DNA from: Ruminococcaceae bacterium UBA7135
Lineage (GTDB): Bacteria; Bacillota; Clostridia; Oscillospirales; Ruminococcaceae
Assembly (NCBI GenBank): GCA_002492075.1
Contig: DKXD01000112.1
Span: 1 to 12,874, forward strand
Direction: 5' to 3'
Length of the DNA stretch: 12,874 nucleotides
Positions 1 through 6,360 of the stretch are shown here, in pieces. The position numbers were made by a program, and so were the translations under genes. The notes beneath the pieces were generated by a model that ran no database searches, was not told the origin of the DNA, and worked only from the letters and a program-made list of their open reading frames with translations. The stretch's first letter is position 1; each line of letters begins with the position of its first letter.

Positions 1-710
1 TAAAAAATCATTATAATGTCGAGTGCCGAGTGGCGGGGAACACGGTCTCTTACCGCCACCCAAAGTATCTCGACAAAAACGGAAAGCCCGTTTCCGTTCG
101 CGGAAGCAGGCTTGGAGAAATGTACACCAGAAAGGGGATAGAAAACGAGCTTACCAAGAAACGAGGAAAGCGAGCCGATTCAAGAACAGCAGATCTCGCA
201 GCCGCCGTTGATGACCTTACAAGATTTGTGGGAGCAGATGCTGATAATGCGGCAGAACAGCGCACAGGCGGCAGAGGACAAATTTCAAGTGTCGCTACTA
301 CTCGCAACGGTAAACAAACTTCGCACGGAGCAGGAAACTTTTATGAGCAAGGTGGAAAGCAGGCTGAATCTGATCGACAGCAACCAGCTCGGACGATCAG
401 CCTGCAAGAAGAGTACCAAAACGGCATAAGAGATGATGCAAGGAAACTTCTCAACACTCTTTACCACAATATCCGCGAGGAGCAGGACAAAATACTTAAC
501 GAGAATCTGCAAAAGAATACCGAGGCGTATGAGCAGATGATCGCAAGTGCAAAGATTTGTAAAGAGGAAACAGACAAAGCAGTCAGCCATATCTTGGCTA
601 CCTCAAAGAGTATGTTCCGTTTAGTAAGTATAGGCGACCTCATATATTACATCGCTCCCATTGCGGTCATAGTTGATGCGGTACTTTGCGTGATAGAGCA
701 TTTTCTTTAA
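1..710 (+). CDS. Probable relaxase/mobilization protein, C-terminal part (5' end outside window)
   Basis: The reading frame is open from the first complete codon (position 3) to the TAA at 708-710, so the gene enters from the left. A GTG at 30 is possible as a start but has no ribosome site, and the upstream codons read KNHYNVEC, continuous with the rest. The early segment HPKYLDKNGKPVSVRGSRLGEMYTR... (split here) resembles the region after the catalytic domain of Firmicutes MobA/VirD2-type relaxases, where a short 'S-x-x-LGExYT' element follows a His-Tyr strand. This is family resemblance by eye; the catalytic Tyr and three-His motif would lie outside the window. The middle is polar and low-complexity, then a helical, coiled-coil-like stretch, and the last ~25 residues (from LVSIGDLIYY) are hydrophobic, likely one membrane segment. 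Its stop codon overlaps the stop of the convergent NTPase gene. It could instead be another ICE-encoded membrane-tailed protein. Confidence 0.5.
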   Translation, partial: KNHYNVECRVAGNTVSYRHPKYLDKNGKPVSVRGSRLGEMYTRKGIENELTKKRGKRADSRTADLAAAVDDLTRFVGADADNAAEQRTGGRGQISSVATTRNGKQTSHGAGNFYEQGGKQAESDRQQPARTISLQEEYQNGIRDDARKLLNTLYHNIREEQDKILNENLQKNTEAYEQMIASAKICKEETDKAVSHILATSKSMFRLVSIGDLIYYIAPIAVIVDAVLCVIEHFL

Positions 711-2992
711 TTGTGGAGCATAAGGCAGTCGGGGATTTTAGCGTTGACGCAATTAAAGAAACCGAGCGCATTTTCGCACTTTTCGTGTAAAGCGTCTTCG
801 GGAAGAATGGCGCGGTACACGCGGAACGCTTCGGTAAGGTTCTGCTCCGCTTTGGAGTTTTCGCCGATCCGAAGATAGGTAATGCCGATGCTGAAAAGTA
901 TATCGGCGTACTCAACGCACATATCGCCTATACCCGACTTCACTATTTCGGCACACTTCTTTAAGGCGCGAATAGCTTTCAAGGGTTCGCCGCAGTCGCT
1001 TATAAGGTTGGCGTAATTATGTGCAAAGGTTATAAAGTCATGGTTAAGCTGACCGTACTTTTCAAAGAATATAAATCCTTGTTCGAGATTAGTTTTTGCG
1101 GAGTTAAGGTCGCCGAGCAGATGAAAATAATATCCGAGGTTCTGAAAAACGTTTGCAGCAAGCAGATAATTCTCTTCGGGAACGCAGAGCTCGGCGGCTT
1201 TCCGCGAATATTTTACGGCAGCATTGTAATTCGAGTTAATCGCTTCAATGGCGGCTTTTTGATCCCATAGCAGCGCCGCATCATTAGGATTGAGTTCACT
1301 TTGAAGCGACTCCAATTCTCGGATAATATTCTGCATACCGGAGAGGTAACGCTCTTTTTCCATTGCCTCAAAGGTATTTTTGAGCAATAAAACATATAGA
1401 GCTGTATTGTCCTTTATGGCGCGGGTCATGACGTTCTCGACAACGGTAAACATGGTCTTGCTGAAAGGAAGATCTGCTCCGTGAAGTGTACAAAGGGAGC
1501 ATATAGAAGCAATTAAATCATGGCAATTTAAGATAGACGGCTTGAGGTCGGCGAGGGTTATCTCCTGCACGATAGGGTGAAGTGAGATGCTCTCAAGTTC
1601 CAGCTCTTGAATAAATCCAAGTTCCACAAGGTCGTTAATGGAATTCATGCTCGGCAGGTTCGCCCATTTTGCAAGCAAGCGTCCGCGAATTCCATGCGTT
1701 GGCGCAAATGTCATACAGCGCATAACGGTTCGCATTTCCGCATTCAAGAGGTACAGCGAAAACAGGGTGCGGATATGGAAATAAAATGTGCCCTTCGCAC
1801 TCTTGCCGTCTTTGGTGATTTTGATGTTATCATCGGAATCGGGCGCGACGTTACATTCCGAGAGTTTTTTCAATACCTCGCTCGGCTCGGAAATTCCACT
1901 TTGCAAAAGTCGTGCTGCAAGCTCTACCACGAAGGTGTGGCGGTGAACGGTCTCGATGATCTGAGTGACGATCTCGCGGTTGGCTTCTGTTTTGCTGTAC
2001 AATTTCGCAGATAAATCAAGGAGCGTTTCAATGTCGGAGATCTCGTGCAGCTCGTAGGTTTGTCCTATATCAAAACGGCAGCGCGTGGTGAATATGATCT
2101 TGCAATTATACTTCATCAACACGTCCAAGATAAGCTCGTCCAATGTGGTCGTGTTGAAGTTGTCGATAATGAGAAGAGTATCTTCTCTTAGACTTCGGAG
2201 AAAACGGTTGTGCCTTTTGAAACGCGTTTCCTCACTTTCGCCTGTGAGATCGTCGGAAAAATCTATATCTGCGATCAGCCTTTGTAAGCTGCCGGGATAT
2301 GTAAAATACAAAATGTTGGTGTAGTCTTTGTGGTGTGCGGCGGCATAGGCTTTTACAAATTCGCTCTTGCCGATTCCCGCGATCCCGCTTACAAATATCT
2401 TGTTATGCTTGGAAAGCAGTTCATGCAGCTCATTCAATTCGTTCTCGCGACCGCAGAAATGCTTGCACGGTTTGGGAACGGTACCGTCAAATATGCGTTC
2501 GCTTGCAATGGGGGATAATGTTCCCGATACGGTCAACTGATTTTGTTCGCGTTTAATAAAATCCCGTGTCATTGAAAAACGGAGCACGGCAGAAATAAAA
2601 TCGGCGATAGCGGTGTTGCTCTCGCAGTTGAATTTAGCATCAAGTTCGGAGCGCCTCTGTTCCGAAATGCTAACGTCATTTATAACTAAGTCGCTAAGTT
2701 CCCGCACTGCCTTTGGCGCGTCATACATCAGCGGCAGAATCTTAAATTCAATACTGGAAGAAAGCTGTTCGGAGTTTTCGGGGTCTTCGTAAAACCTCGC
2801 GATCTTTGGACCTATCAGTTTAATTCCTTTGAACCAACGGCAGACTTGTCCGTTATCGAATGTGAAGTCCTGATTATCGTCAGCGAAGAGGTCAAACAAT
2901 TGGTTAAGCAGTTCAACTTGATTGAGCTGATATGCGGAGCTTACGTATTGCGAGATAATTCGCATAACCGCGCAAAAATCGCAGCGTTCCAT
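707..2992 (-). CDS. STAND/NB-ARC P-loop NTPase with C-terminal TPR-like repeats
   Basis: About 761 aa from the chosen ATG. Domains in order: N-terminal helical region (~1-165) of unknown role; NB-ARC core with Walker A GIAGIGKS (~203-210), Walker B LLIID (~273-277), sensor-type TTR (~302-304) and a GLPLA-like helix (FVVELAARLL, ~354-363); winged-helix region ending in SLHPIVQE (~470-477), where LHP stands for the MHD motif; then paired helices (~550-740) with TPR-like spacing. STAND proteins switch on by nucleotide-driven oligomerisation; in bacteria many are antiviral sensors and others are transcription activators. No nuclease, TIR, protease or transmembrane effector is visible, so a regulatory role remains possible. 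Start choice: a GTG at 3004 exists, but AAGGTGG at 3007-3001 sits 8 nt before the ATG at 2992, and a good promoter (3021-3049) would give the GTG almost no leader. It lies in an ICE-like element as cargo between the relaxase and the integrase module. The ends are tail-to-tail with the relaxase, with no terminator seen. Confidence 0.85.
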   Translation of the reverse strand: MERCDFCAVMRIISQYVSSAYQLNQVELLNQLFDLFADDNQDFTFDNGQVCRWFKGIKLIGPKIARFYEDPENSEQLSSSIEFKILPLMYDAPKAVRELSDLVINDVSISEQRRSELDAKFNCESNTAIADFISAVLRFSMTRDFIKREQNQLTVSGTLSPIASERIFDGTVPKPCKHFCGRENELNELHELLSKHNKIFVSGIAGIGKSEFVKAYAAAHHKDYTNILYFTYPGSLQRLIADIDFSDDLTGESEETRFKRHNRFLRSLREDTLLIIDNFNTTTLDELILDVLMKYNCKIIFTTRCRFDIGQTYELHEISDIETLLDLSAKLYSKTEANREIVTQIIETVHRHTFVVELAARLLQSGISEPSEVLKKLSECNVAPDSDDNIKITKDGKSAKGTFYFHIRTLFSLYLLNAEMRTVMRCMTFAPTHGIRGRLLAKWANLPSMNSINDLVELGFIQELELESISLHPIVQEITLADLKPSILNCHDLIASICSLCTLHGADLPFSKTMFTVVENVMTRAIKDNTALYVLLLKNTFEAMEKERYLSGMQNIIRELESLQSELNPNDAALLWDQKAAIEAINSNYNAAVKYSRKAAELCVPEENYLLAANVFQNLGYYFHLLGDLNSAKTNLEQGFIFFEKYGQLNHDFITFAHNYANLISDCGEPLKAIRALKKCAEIVKSGIGDMCVEYADILFSIGITYLRIGENSKAEQNLTEAFRVYRAILPEDALHEKCENALGFFNCVNAKIPDCLMLHN

Positions 2993-3020
2993 ATAGATCA
3001 CCACCTTGTCGTTTTATATG

Positions 3021-3049
3021 ATTATATCACAGAATGGCGGGAAATTCAA
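3021..3049 (-). promoter_or_regulatory. Sigma-A promoter of the STAND NTPase gene
   Basis: On the minus strand, TTGAAT (3049-3044) and a perfect TATAAT (3026-3021) are separated by 17 bp. The expected start, near 3014, leaves a ~22-nt leader with an AAGGTGG ribosome site before the ATG at 2992. This also supports that ATG over the upstream GTG. Confidence 0.75.
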
Positions 3050-3076
3050 GATAGTAAATTGTCGAAAGGAGGCACT

Positions 3077-3301
3077 ATGCGAAAAGAAAAACGAATTTCT
3101 CTTTACAAGAAGATCTGGTGCAAGATACGCTACTGGCAGAATCTCAAAGATGTTTCCGACAGCGATCTTGCGTCATATCTGAATGTCGGCGAGCGGACGC
3201 TCCACGAATATGACAAGAGCGCGAAGAATATCACTCTGGAGAAGATCGACAATTTTCTTTACATCAATGACATGGAGCTTGCCGATCTTCTGACATTGTA
3301 A
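3077..3301 (+). CDS. Small helix-turn-helix DNA-binding protein upstream of integrase
   Basis: 74 aa starting at ATG 3077, preceded by AAAGGAGG (3065-3072) with a 4-nt gap. The same frame is open further upstream but without a ribosome site, and that extension lies antisense to the NTPase gene, so the short form is chosen. The segment SDLASYLNVGERTLHEYDKS (residues ~28-47) has the spacing of a helix-turn-helix: helix, Gly/Val turn, then a recognition helix. Followed by ITLEKIDNFLYINDMELADLL, it resembles a compact XRE/Cro-like domain. It is likely a regulator or recombination accessory protein of element A. It precedes int1 by 91 bp, and int1 has its own promoter. The exact role (repressor or excisionase-like) cannot be told from the sequence. 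Confidence 0.65.
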   Translation: MRKEKRISLYKKIWCKIRYWQNLKDVSDSDLASYLNVGERTLHEYDKSAKNITLEKIDNFLYINDMELADLLTL

Positions 3302-3317
3302 AAATTTCAAAAACCTC

Positions 3318-3346
3318 TTTACTTTTTTGTCGAAATGTGGTACAAT
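3318..3346 (+). promoter_or_regulatory. Promoter of integrase 1
   Basis: TTTACT (3318-3323) and TACAAT (3341-3346) have a 17-bp spacer. The spacer contains TTGTCGAAA (3327-3335), a 9-mer also found beside the ribosome site of the HTH gene (3059-3067) and, inverted, in the spacer of the element-B repressor promoter (7613-7621). Confidence 0.6.
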
Positions 3347-3366
3347 ACAAATGTAGGTTGGTATCA

Positions 3367-3386
3367 CTTTCCACACTCGGAAAGGA
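3367..3386 (+). promoter_or_regulatory. Hairpin overlapping the integrase 1 ribosome-binding site
   Basis: CTTTCC (3367-3372) can pair with GGAAAG (3379-3384) across a 6-nt loop. The right arm overlaps the AAAGGA ribosome site (3381-3386), which lies 6 nt before the int1 ATG. Folding in the mRNA could lower integrase translation. The stem is only 6 bp, so this is tentative. Confidence 0.35.
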
Positions 3387-3392
3387 TATGCT

Positions 3393-4478
3393 ATGAAGGC
3401 TAAAAAACTTCCTTCGGGAAACTATAGAGTACAGGTCGTCGCGGGCTACGATGTTAAGGGAAAACGCGTTGTGAGATCCTTTACGTCCGACATGGAATGG
3501 AAAGCTCTGAAAATGGCACAGGACTTCAAGGACGGAGTTGATTCCGGTAAGGACAGCAACATGACCTTGCGCCGCGCGATCGAGGTCTATATCGACAGCC
3601 GCAGAAACCTCATTGAGGAAACCACGATCTCCAATTACGAGGAGATACTTCGCAACAAGTTCCAACTCATTATGGACGTTAAGATCAAGGACTTGAGGGT
3701 AATTCAAGTTCAGCAGGCGGTAAACCACGACGCGCAGAAACTCAGCGCAAAATCCGTCAGAAACGCGTTCGGGCTTATAAAGTCGGTGCTGAAATTCCAC
3801 GAGTGCGACATTCACCTCGATAACATCAAGCTGCCAAAGCTCGTCAGAAAAGAAAAAGAGCTGCCGACTTTTGAAAGGGTATTTAATATCGTAAAAGGCA
3901 CTGAATCCGAGCTTCCCGCATTGCTTGCCGCGTGGCTGAGTTTGCGTATCGGAGAGATCATAGGTCTGCAATTTCAGGACGTGAACAAGGAAAAGGGCAT
4001 AATTAAAATCCGCCGCACGAAAATAATGACTGACGACGGCGAAAAAGTCCGCGAGGGATGCAAGACCGAGAAAAGCACCAGAACGCTCCAACTTCCGCCG
4101 TACATAATGAGCCTCATTTCCGCGATTCCGCACGAAAACGAGACCGATTTCATCATTCCGAAAACTCGCCGCGCGGTCTACGGGCATTTCACAAAGCTGA
4201 TGAAGAAAAACGGTATCCAAATGACCTTCCATAATCTGCGCCACCTTAACGCAAGCGTAATGCTAATGCTCGGAATCCCCAACAAATACGCCTGTGAGCG
4301 CGGCGGTTGGTCTACCGACAGCATTTTAAAATCCGTTTATCAGCAGACATTTTCCGCGGAGCGCAAAAAGGTTGACTGCCTTATCGACGACTACTTTGGA
4401 GGCATAGTGGAACAGTTGACAGAGGATAAAACAAGCGGCGAGACAAAATCACACGCACAGTCACACGAAAGCGGTTAA
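3393..4478 (+). CDS. Tyrosine recombinase (integrase 1) of element A
   Basis: 361 aa, full length for a phage/ICE integrase. Segments: N-terminal arm-binding-like region (~1-55), core-binding SAM-like domain (~56-155), C-terminal catalytic domain (~160-335). Visible catalytic set: Arg185 in LSLRIGEIIGL, Lys224 in the CKTEKSTRTLQLP beta-hairpin, His280 and Arg283 in FHNLRHLNAS, Trp306 (GGWS) where many relatives have His, and nucleophile Tyr316 in VYQQTF. Trp at this place is known in active enzymes such as Cre. It would catalyse integration and excision of element A by site-specific exchange at att. ATG 3393 has AAAGGA 6 nt upstream and a good promoter. The 3' end points to a candidate attachment site and terminator within 120 bp, as expected for an integrase at the end of its element. 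Confidence 0.93.
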   Translation: MKAKKLPSGNYRVQVVAGYDVKGKRVVRSFTSDMEWKALKMAQDFKDGVDSGKDSNMTLRRAIEVYIDSRRNLIEETTISNYEEILRNKFQLIMDVKIKDLRVIQVQQAVNHDAQKLSAKSVRNAFGLIKSVLKFHECDIHLDNIKLPKLVRKEKELPTFERVFNIVKGTESELPALLAAWLSLRIGEIIGLQFQDVNKEKGIIKIRRTKIMTDDGEKVREGCKTEKSTRTLQLPPYIMSLISAIPHENETDFIIPKTRRAVYGHFTKLMKKNGIQMTFHNLRHLNASVMLMLGIPNKYACERGGWSTDSILKSVYQQTFSAERKKVDCLIDDYFGGIVEQLTEDKTSGETKSHAQSHESG

Positions 4479-4515
4479 ATGGCTTTGTAATGGGACAAAC
4501 GGCAACATGGTTGTT

Positions 4516-4539
4516 GTTCAAATCCTGTCGCTCAGGTCA
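4516..4539 (+). other. Candidate attachment site: tRNA T-arm/3'-end-like fragment
   Basis: Starting with GTTCAAATCC, this reads like the T-loop (TTCAAAT, 4517-4523) and 3' strand of a T-stem (CCTGT), followed by acceptor-like bases. The 5' half of the stem is not complementary (TGTTG), and int1 coding sequence occupies the place of a tRNA body, so only a 3' fragment is present. This would fit the displaced tRNA end left at one side of an integrated element, with the native terminator just downstream. Against it, the implied 5' acceptor (CTGAGCG) is unusual for a bacterial tRNA. The second att copy would be outside the window. Confidence 0.3.
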
Positions 4540-4549
4540 ATAGGTGTGT

Positions 4550-4591
4550 CCGCGAATGGCTTAACAGAGCCGTTTGCGGGCTTTTATTTTT
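4550..4591 (+). terminator. Strong rho-independent terminator after integrase 1
   Basis: A 12-bp stem (4550-4561 with 4568-4579, two G-T wobbles, 6-nt loop) is followed by GC and a T-rich tail (4582-4591). It ends plus-strand transcription before int2, which converges from the right. It may originally belong to the chromosomal target gene of element A. Confidence 0.85.
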
Positions 4592-4607
4592 CTCGGAAAA
4601 CAGGACT

Positions 4608-4629
4608 TGTACATTGTTTGTACATTGTT
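4608..4629. repeat. Tandem 11-bp repeat beside the 3' end of integrase 2
   Basis: TGTACATTGTT occurs twice back to back (4608-4618, 4619-4629), 10 bp from the int2 stop codon. The position, at the presumed end of element B, suggests integrase arm-type binding sites or part of the attachment site. A shorter related word, GACTTGTACA, occurs at 4604-4613 and again at 9237-9246. Confidence 0.5.
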
Positions 4630-4638
4630 TTGAAAAAA

Positions 4639-5817
4639 CTACGCGCCGCGCCTTTCCGAAAGGTTCAAAGCGTCCGTGATTACGTCCGAAACCTTTGCTC
4701 TAGAGCTTTCCAGAATATGGCAGTAGATGTTGCTCGTTGTCGTGACGGTCGAGTGACCTAACGCGCCGGATACCGTCACAATGTCAACTCCGCCGTTGAC
4801 TAGCAAGCTGGCGAACAGGTGACGAAAACTATGCAGACCATAGAACGGGAGTTCGTTTCGCTTGCAGAACTTTTCAAGCCAATGATATGTAGTGTTGGGG
4901 TGTTGCGGCTCACCGTTTTCCTTGATGAATAAGCGGTCGTTCTCAATCCACTTGTCGCCCCATTTCAAGGATTCCGCGTTCTGTTCCTCGCGGAGCTGTT
5001 TCAGCAAGTCCATAACCTCTTGGGGAAATTTTAACGTCCTCTGCGACAGCCTTGTTTTAGTTGTATCAGTATAAACTCCACGGTCGGACGTATAGCACGA
5101 TGTGCGGCGGACGCTGATGATGTTATTCTCAAAGTCAATGTCTTTACATTCTAACCCGAGAAGCTCACCGCGCCGAAACCCACTGTAAATCGCAAGGTTA
5201 AAGAACGCGCGGTATTTCAGCGGTTCGTCGTTCAGCAGTATCAAAATACGGTTTGCTTCTTCGGGCGTGTAGATTTCTTTTTCTTTCGGCTGATTCTTTG
5301 GAACGGTAACGTTTTTGCAAGGATTATCCGATACTATCCCCATCTTCGCGGCATAGCCGAATATGTCCGATATTAAATTGAGATTGTGACGCACGGACTT
5401 CGGGGAAAGTGGCTTGCCGTTGACCTCGTTCGCGCCCTCTTTGGAGAGCGAGTTGATGAAAGCCTGTATCTGCCGCGTGGTGATCTTGTCCATTCGCAAG
5501 TGACCGAGCGCCTTGTAAATCCTTAGCCGCTGATGATATAAATATGTATAGGTCGTATGCCGCAGGTTCGTTTTCGCATATTCGGAGAACCATTCCTCGC
5601 CGAGCGTTTCAAACTTTACCGCTTTGGACTGAAAGCCTTTCTTGCACTCTTCCTCGAACAGGACTTTTTGCCGTTCAAGTTCCTTTTGTATCTGGCGTTC
5701 GGTCATTCCCGCCTCGGGAGTCCACGTCTTGGACTGTATGACCTGTTTGCCCTGTGTGTCGTATCCGCACGAAACGCGGATCGAATAACTGTTACCTCTT
5801 TTCTGAATTGTTGCCAT
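4639..5817 (-). CDS. Tyrosine recombinase (integrase 2) of element B, Tn916/phage type
   Basis: 392 aa, the usual length of Tn916-like integrases. N-terminal three-strand DNA-binding region (GNSYSIRVSCGYDTQGKQ, ~8-25), core-binding domain (~70-165), catalytic domain (~180-375). Active-site residues visible: Arg215 (YSGFRRGELLGL), Lys254 (TTKTRLSQRTLKFP), His329 and Arg332 (GLHSFRHLFASLL), His355 (ALGHST) and Tyr365 (SNIYCH), so it looks functional. ATG 5817 has TAGGAGGG 7 nt upstream. It has its own promoter (5862-5890) and lies downstream of the excisionase-like gene in the same direction, the standard xis-int order. Its 3' end faces int1 tail-to-tail across 160 bp, which marks the junction of two elements. 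It differs in sequence from int1, so the two were not made by local duplication. Confidence 0.95.
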   Translation of the reverse strand: MATIQKRGNSYSIRVSCGYDTQGKQVIQSKTWTPEAGMTERQIQKELERQKVLFEEECKKGFQSKAVKFETLGEEWFSEYAKTNLRHTTYTYLYHQRLRIYKALGHLRMDKITTRQIQAFINSLSKEGANEVNGKPLSPKSVRHNLNLISDIFGYAAKMGIVSDNPCKNVTVPKNQPKEKEIYTPEEANRILILLNDEPLKYRAFFNLAIYSGFRRGELLGLECKDIDFENNIISVRRTSCYTSDRGVYTDTTKTRLSQRTLKFPQEVMDLLKQLREEQNAESLKWGDKWIENDRLFIKENGEPQHPNTTYHWLEKFCKRNELPFYGLHSFRHLFASLLVNGGVDIVTVSGALGHSTVTTTSNIYCHILESSRAKVSDVITDALNLSERRGA

Positions 5818-5861
5818 TGTAAACCCTCCTAATTTACAACGTGGCGTATCTCTGCTATTTT

Positions 5862-5890
5862 ATTATACTCCTTTTATGCTTTAAAGTCAA
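5862..5890 (-). promoter_or_regulatory. Promoter of integrase 2
   Basis: On the minus strand, TTGACT (5890-5885) and TATAAT (5867-5862) have a 17-bp spacer. This gives a leader of about 40 nt before the int2 ATG. The leader contains GGCGTAT (5843-5849), a partial match to the element-B operator ATACGC. Int2 can thus be made independently of the xis promoter. Confidence 0.75.
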
Positions 5891-6005
5891 GTCTTTTCGA
5901 GAATATGCCACAAATTTTTTGAGTGAGATTATCCAATGTAGCCTTATTATTCAGATAGCCGTGTAACATTTGTGTATATCCCTTTATTATCATTATCATC
6001 ATCGT

Positions 6006-6037
6006 AATTGCCGTTCTTCCTTGGTGCTGAACCGTCA
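6006..6037. repeat. 32-bp imperfect direct repeat of the xis linker region
   Basis: 6006-6037 matches 6249-6280 at 28 of 32 positions, in the same orientation. The second copy lies inside the excisionase gene and encodes DGSEPKENGN. The first lies in the xis-int gap; read on the minus strand it would encode DGSAPRKNGN and then an Asp/Asn-rich tail to a stop, with no start codon. It looks like a remnant of a duplicated or replaced xis-like gene. Confidence 0.6.
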
Positions 6038-6057
6038 GCACTTGGGGAGTGCCCCGA
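6024..6057 (-). promoter_or_regulatory. Overlapping hairpins between xis and int2
   Basis: A perfect 7-bp stem (GTGCTGA 6024-6030 with TCAGCAC 6035-6041, 4-nt loop) is followed by GGGG/CCCC (6044-6047, 6052-6055). A third pairing, GCACT (6038-6042) with AGTGC (6048-6052), excludes both. Mutually exclusive stems between two co-directional genes suggest attenuation or mRNA processing, but no T-tract follows on either strand, so it is not a simple terminator. Confidence 0.35.
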
Positions 6058-6060
6058 AAA

Positions 6061-6318
6061 TCAAGTCAAGTAATCCAACAGCACCTTTTTATTTATAAGT
6101 ATCTTTCCTCTTTTGCCTTGTCCAGTGCGTATGTACGGGATTTTGTTTTGCGCGATGAGTTGTCTGATCGTGTGTTCGGATAAGCCGTGTACCGTCTGCG
6201 CACATTCCTTTATAGTCAACATTTCGATAGTATCATTGTTTGCCTTAAAATTGCCGTTCTCCTTTGGCTCTGAACCGTCAAGCAGAGCAAGAACCTTTTG
6301 TAGAAGTTCTTCGTTCAT
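6061..6318 (-). CDS. Excisionase-like HTH protein (xis) of element B
   Basis: 85 aa from ATG 6318. A longer start at 6339 exists, but that ATG is part of AATGAAAGGAGG, the target duplication plus ribosome site, and the true SD (AAAGGAGG, 6338-6331) is ~10 nt before ATG 6318. The N-terminal ~30 residues are polar. Then LTIKECAQTVHGLSEHTIRQLI...IPYIRTGQGKRGKILINKKVLLDYL has the layout of the excisionase/MerR-type winged HTH (HTH_17): helix, turn, recognition helix, a basic wing with Gly, and a final helix. Such proteins bend DNA at att and direct integrase to excision. It sits directly upstream of int2. An insertion sequence now lies immediately before its ribosome site, separating it from the promoter at 7555-7584. 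Confidence 0.8.
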   Translation of the reverse strand: MNEELLQKVLALLDGSEPKENGNFKANNDTIEMLTIKECAQTVHGLSEHTIRQLIAQNKIPYIRTGQGKRGKILINKKVLLDYLT

Positions 6319-6331
6319 CAATCCTAAACCT

Positions 6332-6340
6332 CCTTTCATT
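6332..6340. repeat. Target-site duplication, left copy
   Basis: CCTTTCATT directly abuts the left inverted repeat and is repeated exactly at 7519-7527. On the minus strand it supplies the first part of the xis ribosome site (AAAGG). Confidence 0.93.
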
Positions 6341-6360
6341 CAGACCAACAGCATTTAAAA
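6341..6360. repeat. IS terminal inverted repeat (transposase 3' side)
   Basis: CAGACCAACAGCATTTAAAA, exact reverse complement of 7499-7518. The transposase stop codon begins at the next base inward. Confidence 0.95.

Noticed and set aside
2846..3076. Upstream extension of the small HTH gene to 2846
   Set aside because: The extension is antisense to the NTPase gene 5' end. AAAGGAGG directly precedes ATG 3077.
3264..4244. 326-codon minus-strand ORF opposite integrase 1
   Set aside because: It is fully antisense to a gene with all catalytic motifs, has no ribosome site and no recognisable domain; a product of codon bias.
6061..6339. Longer xis start at 6339 (92 aa)
   Set aside because: That ATG lies in the IS target duplication and the first codons are the ribosome site itself; ATG 6318 is the better start.
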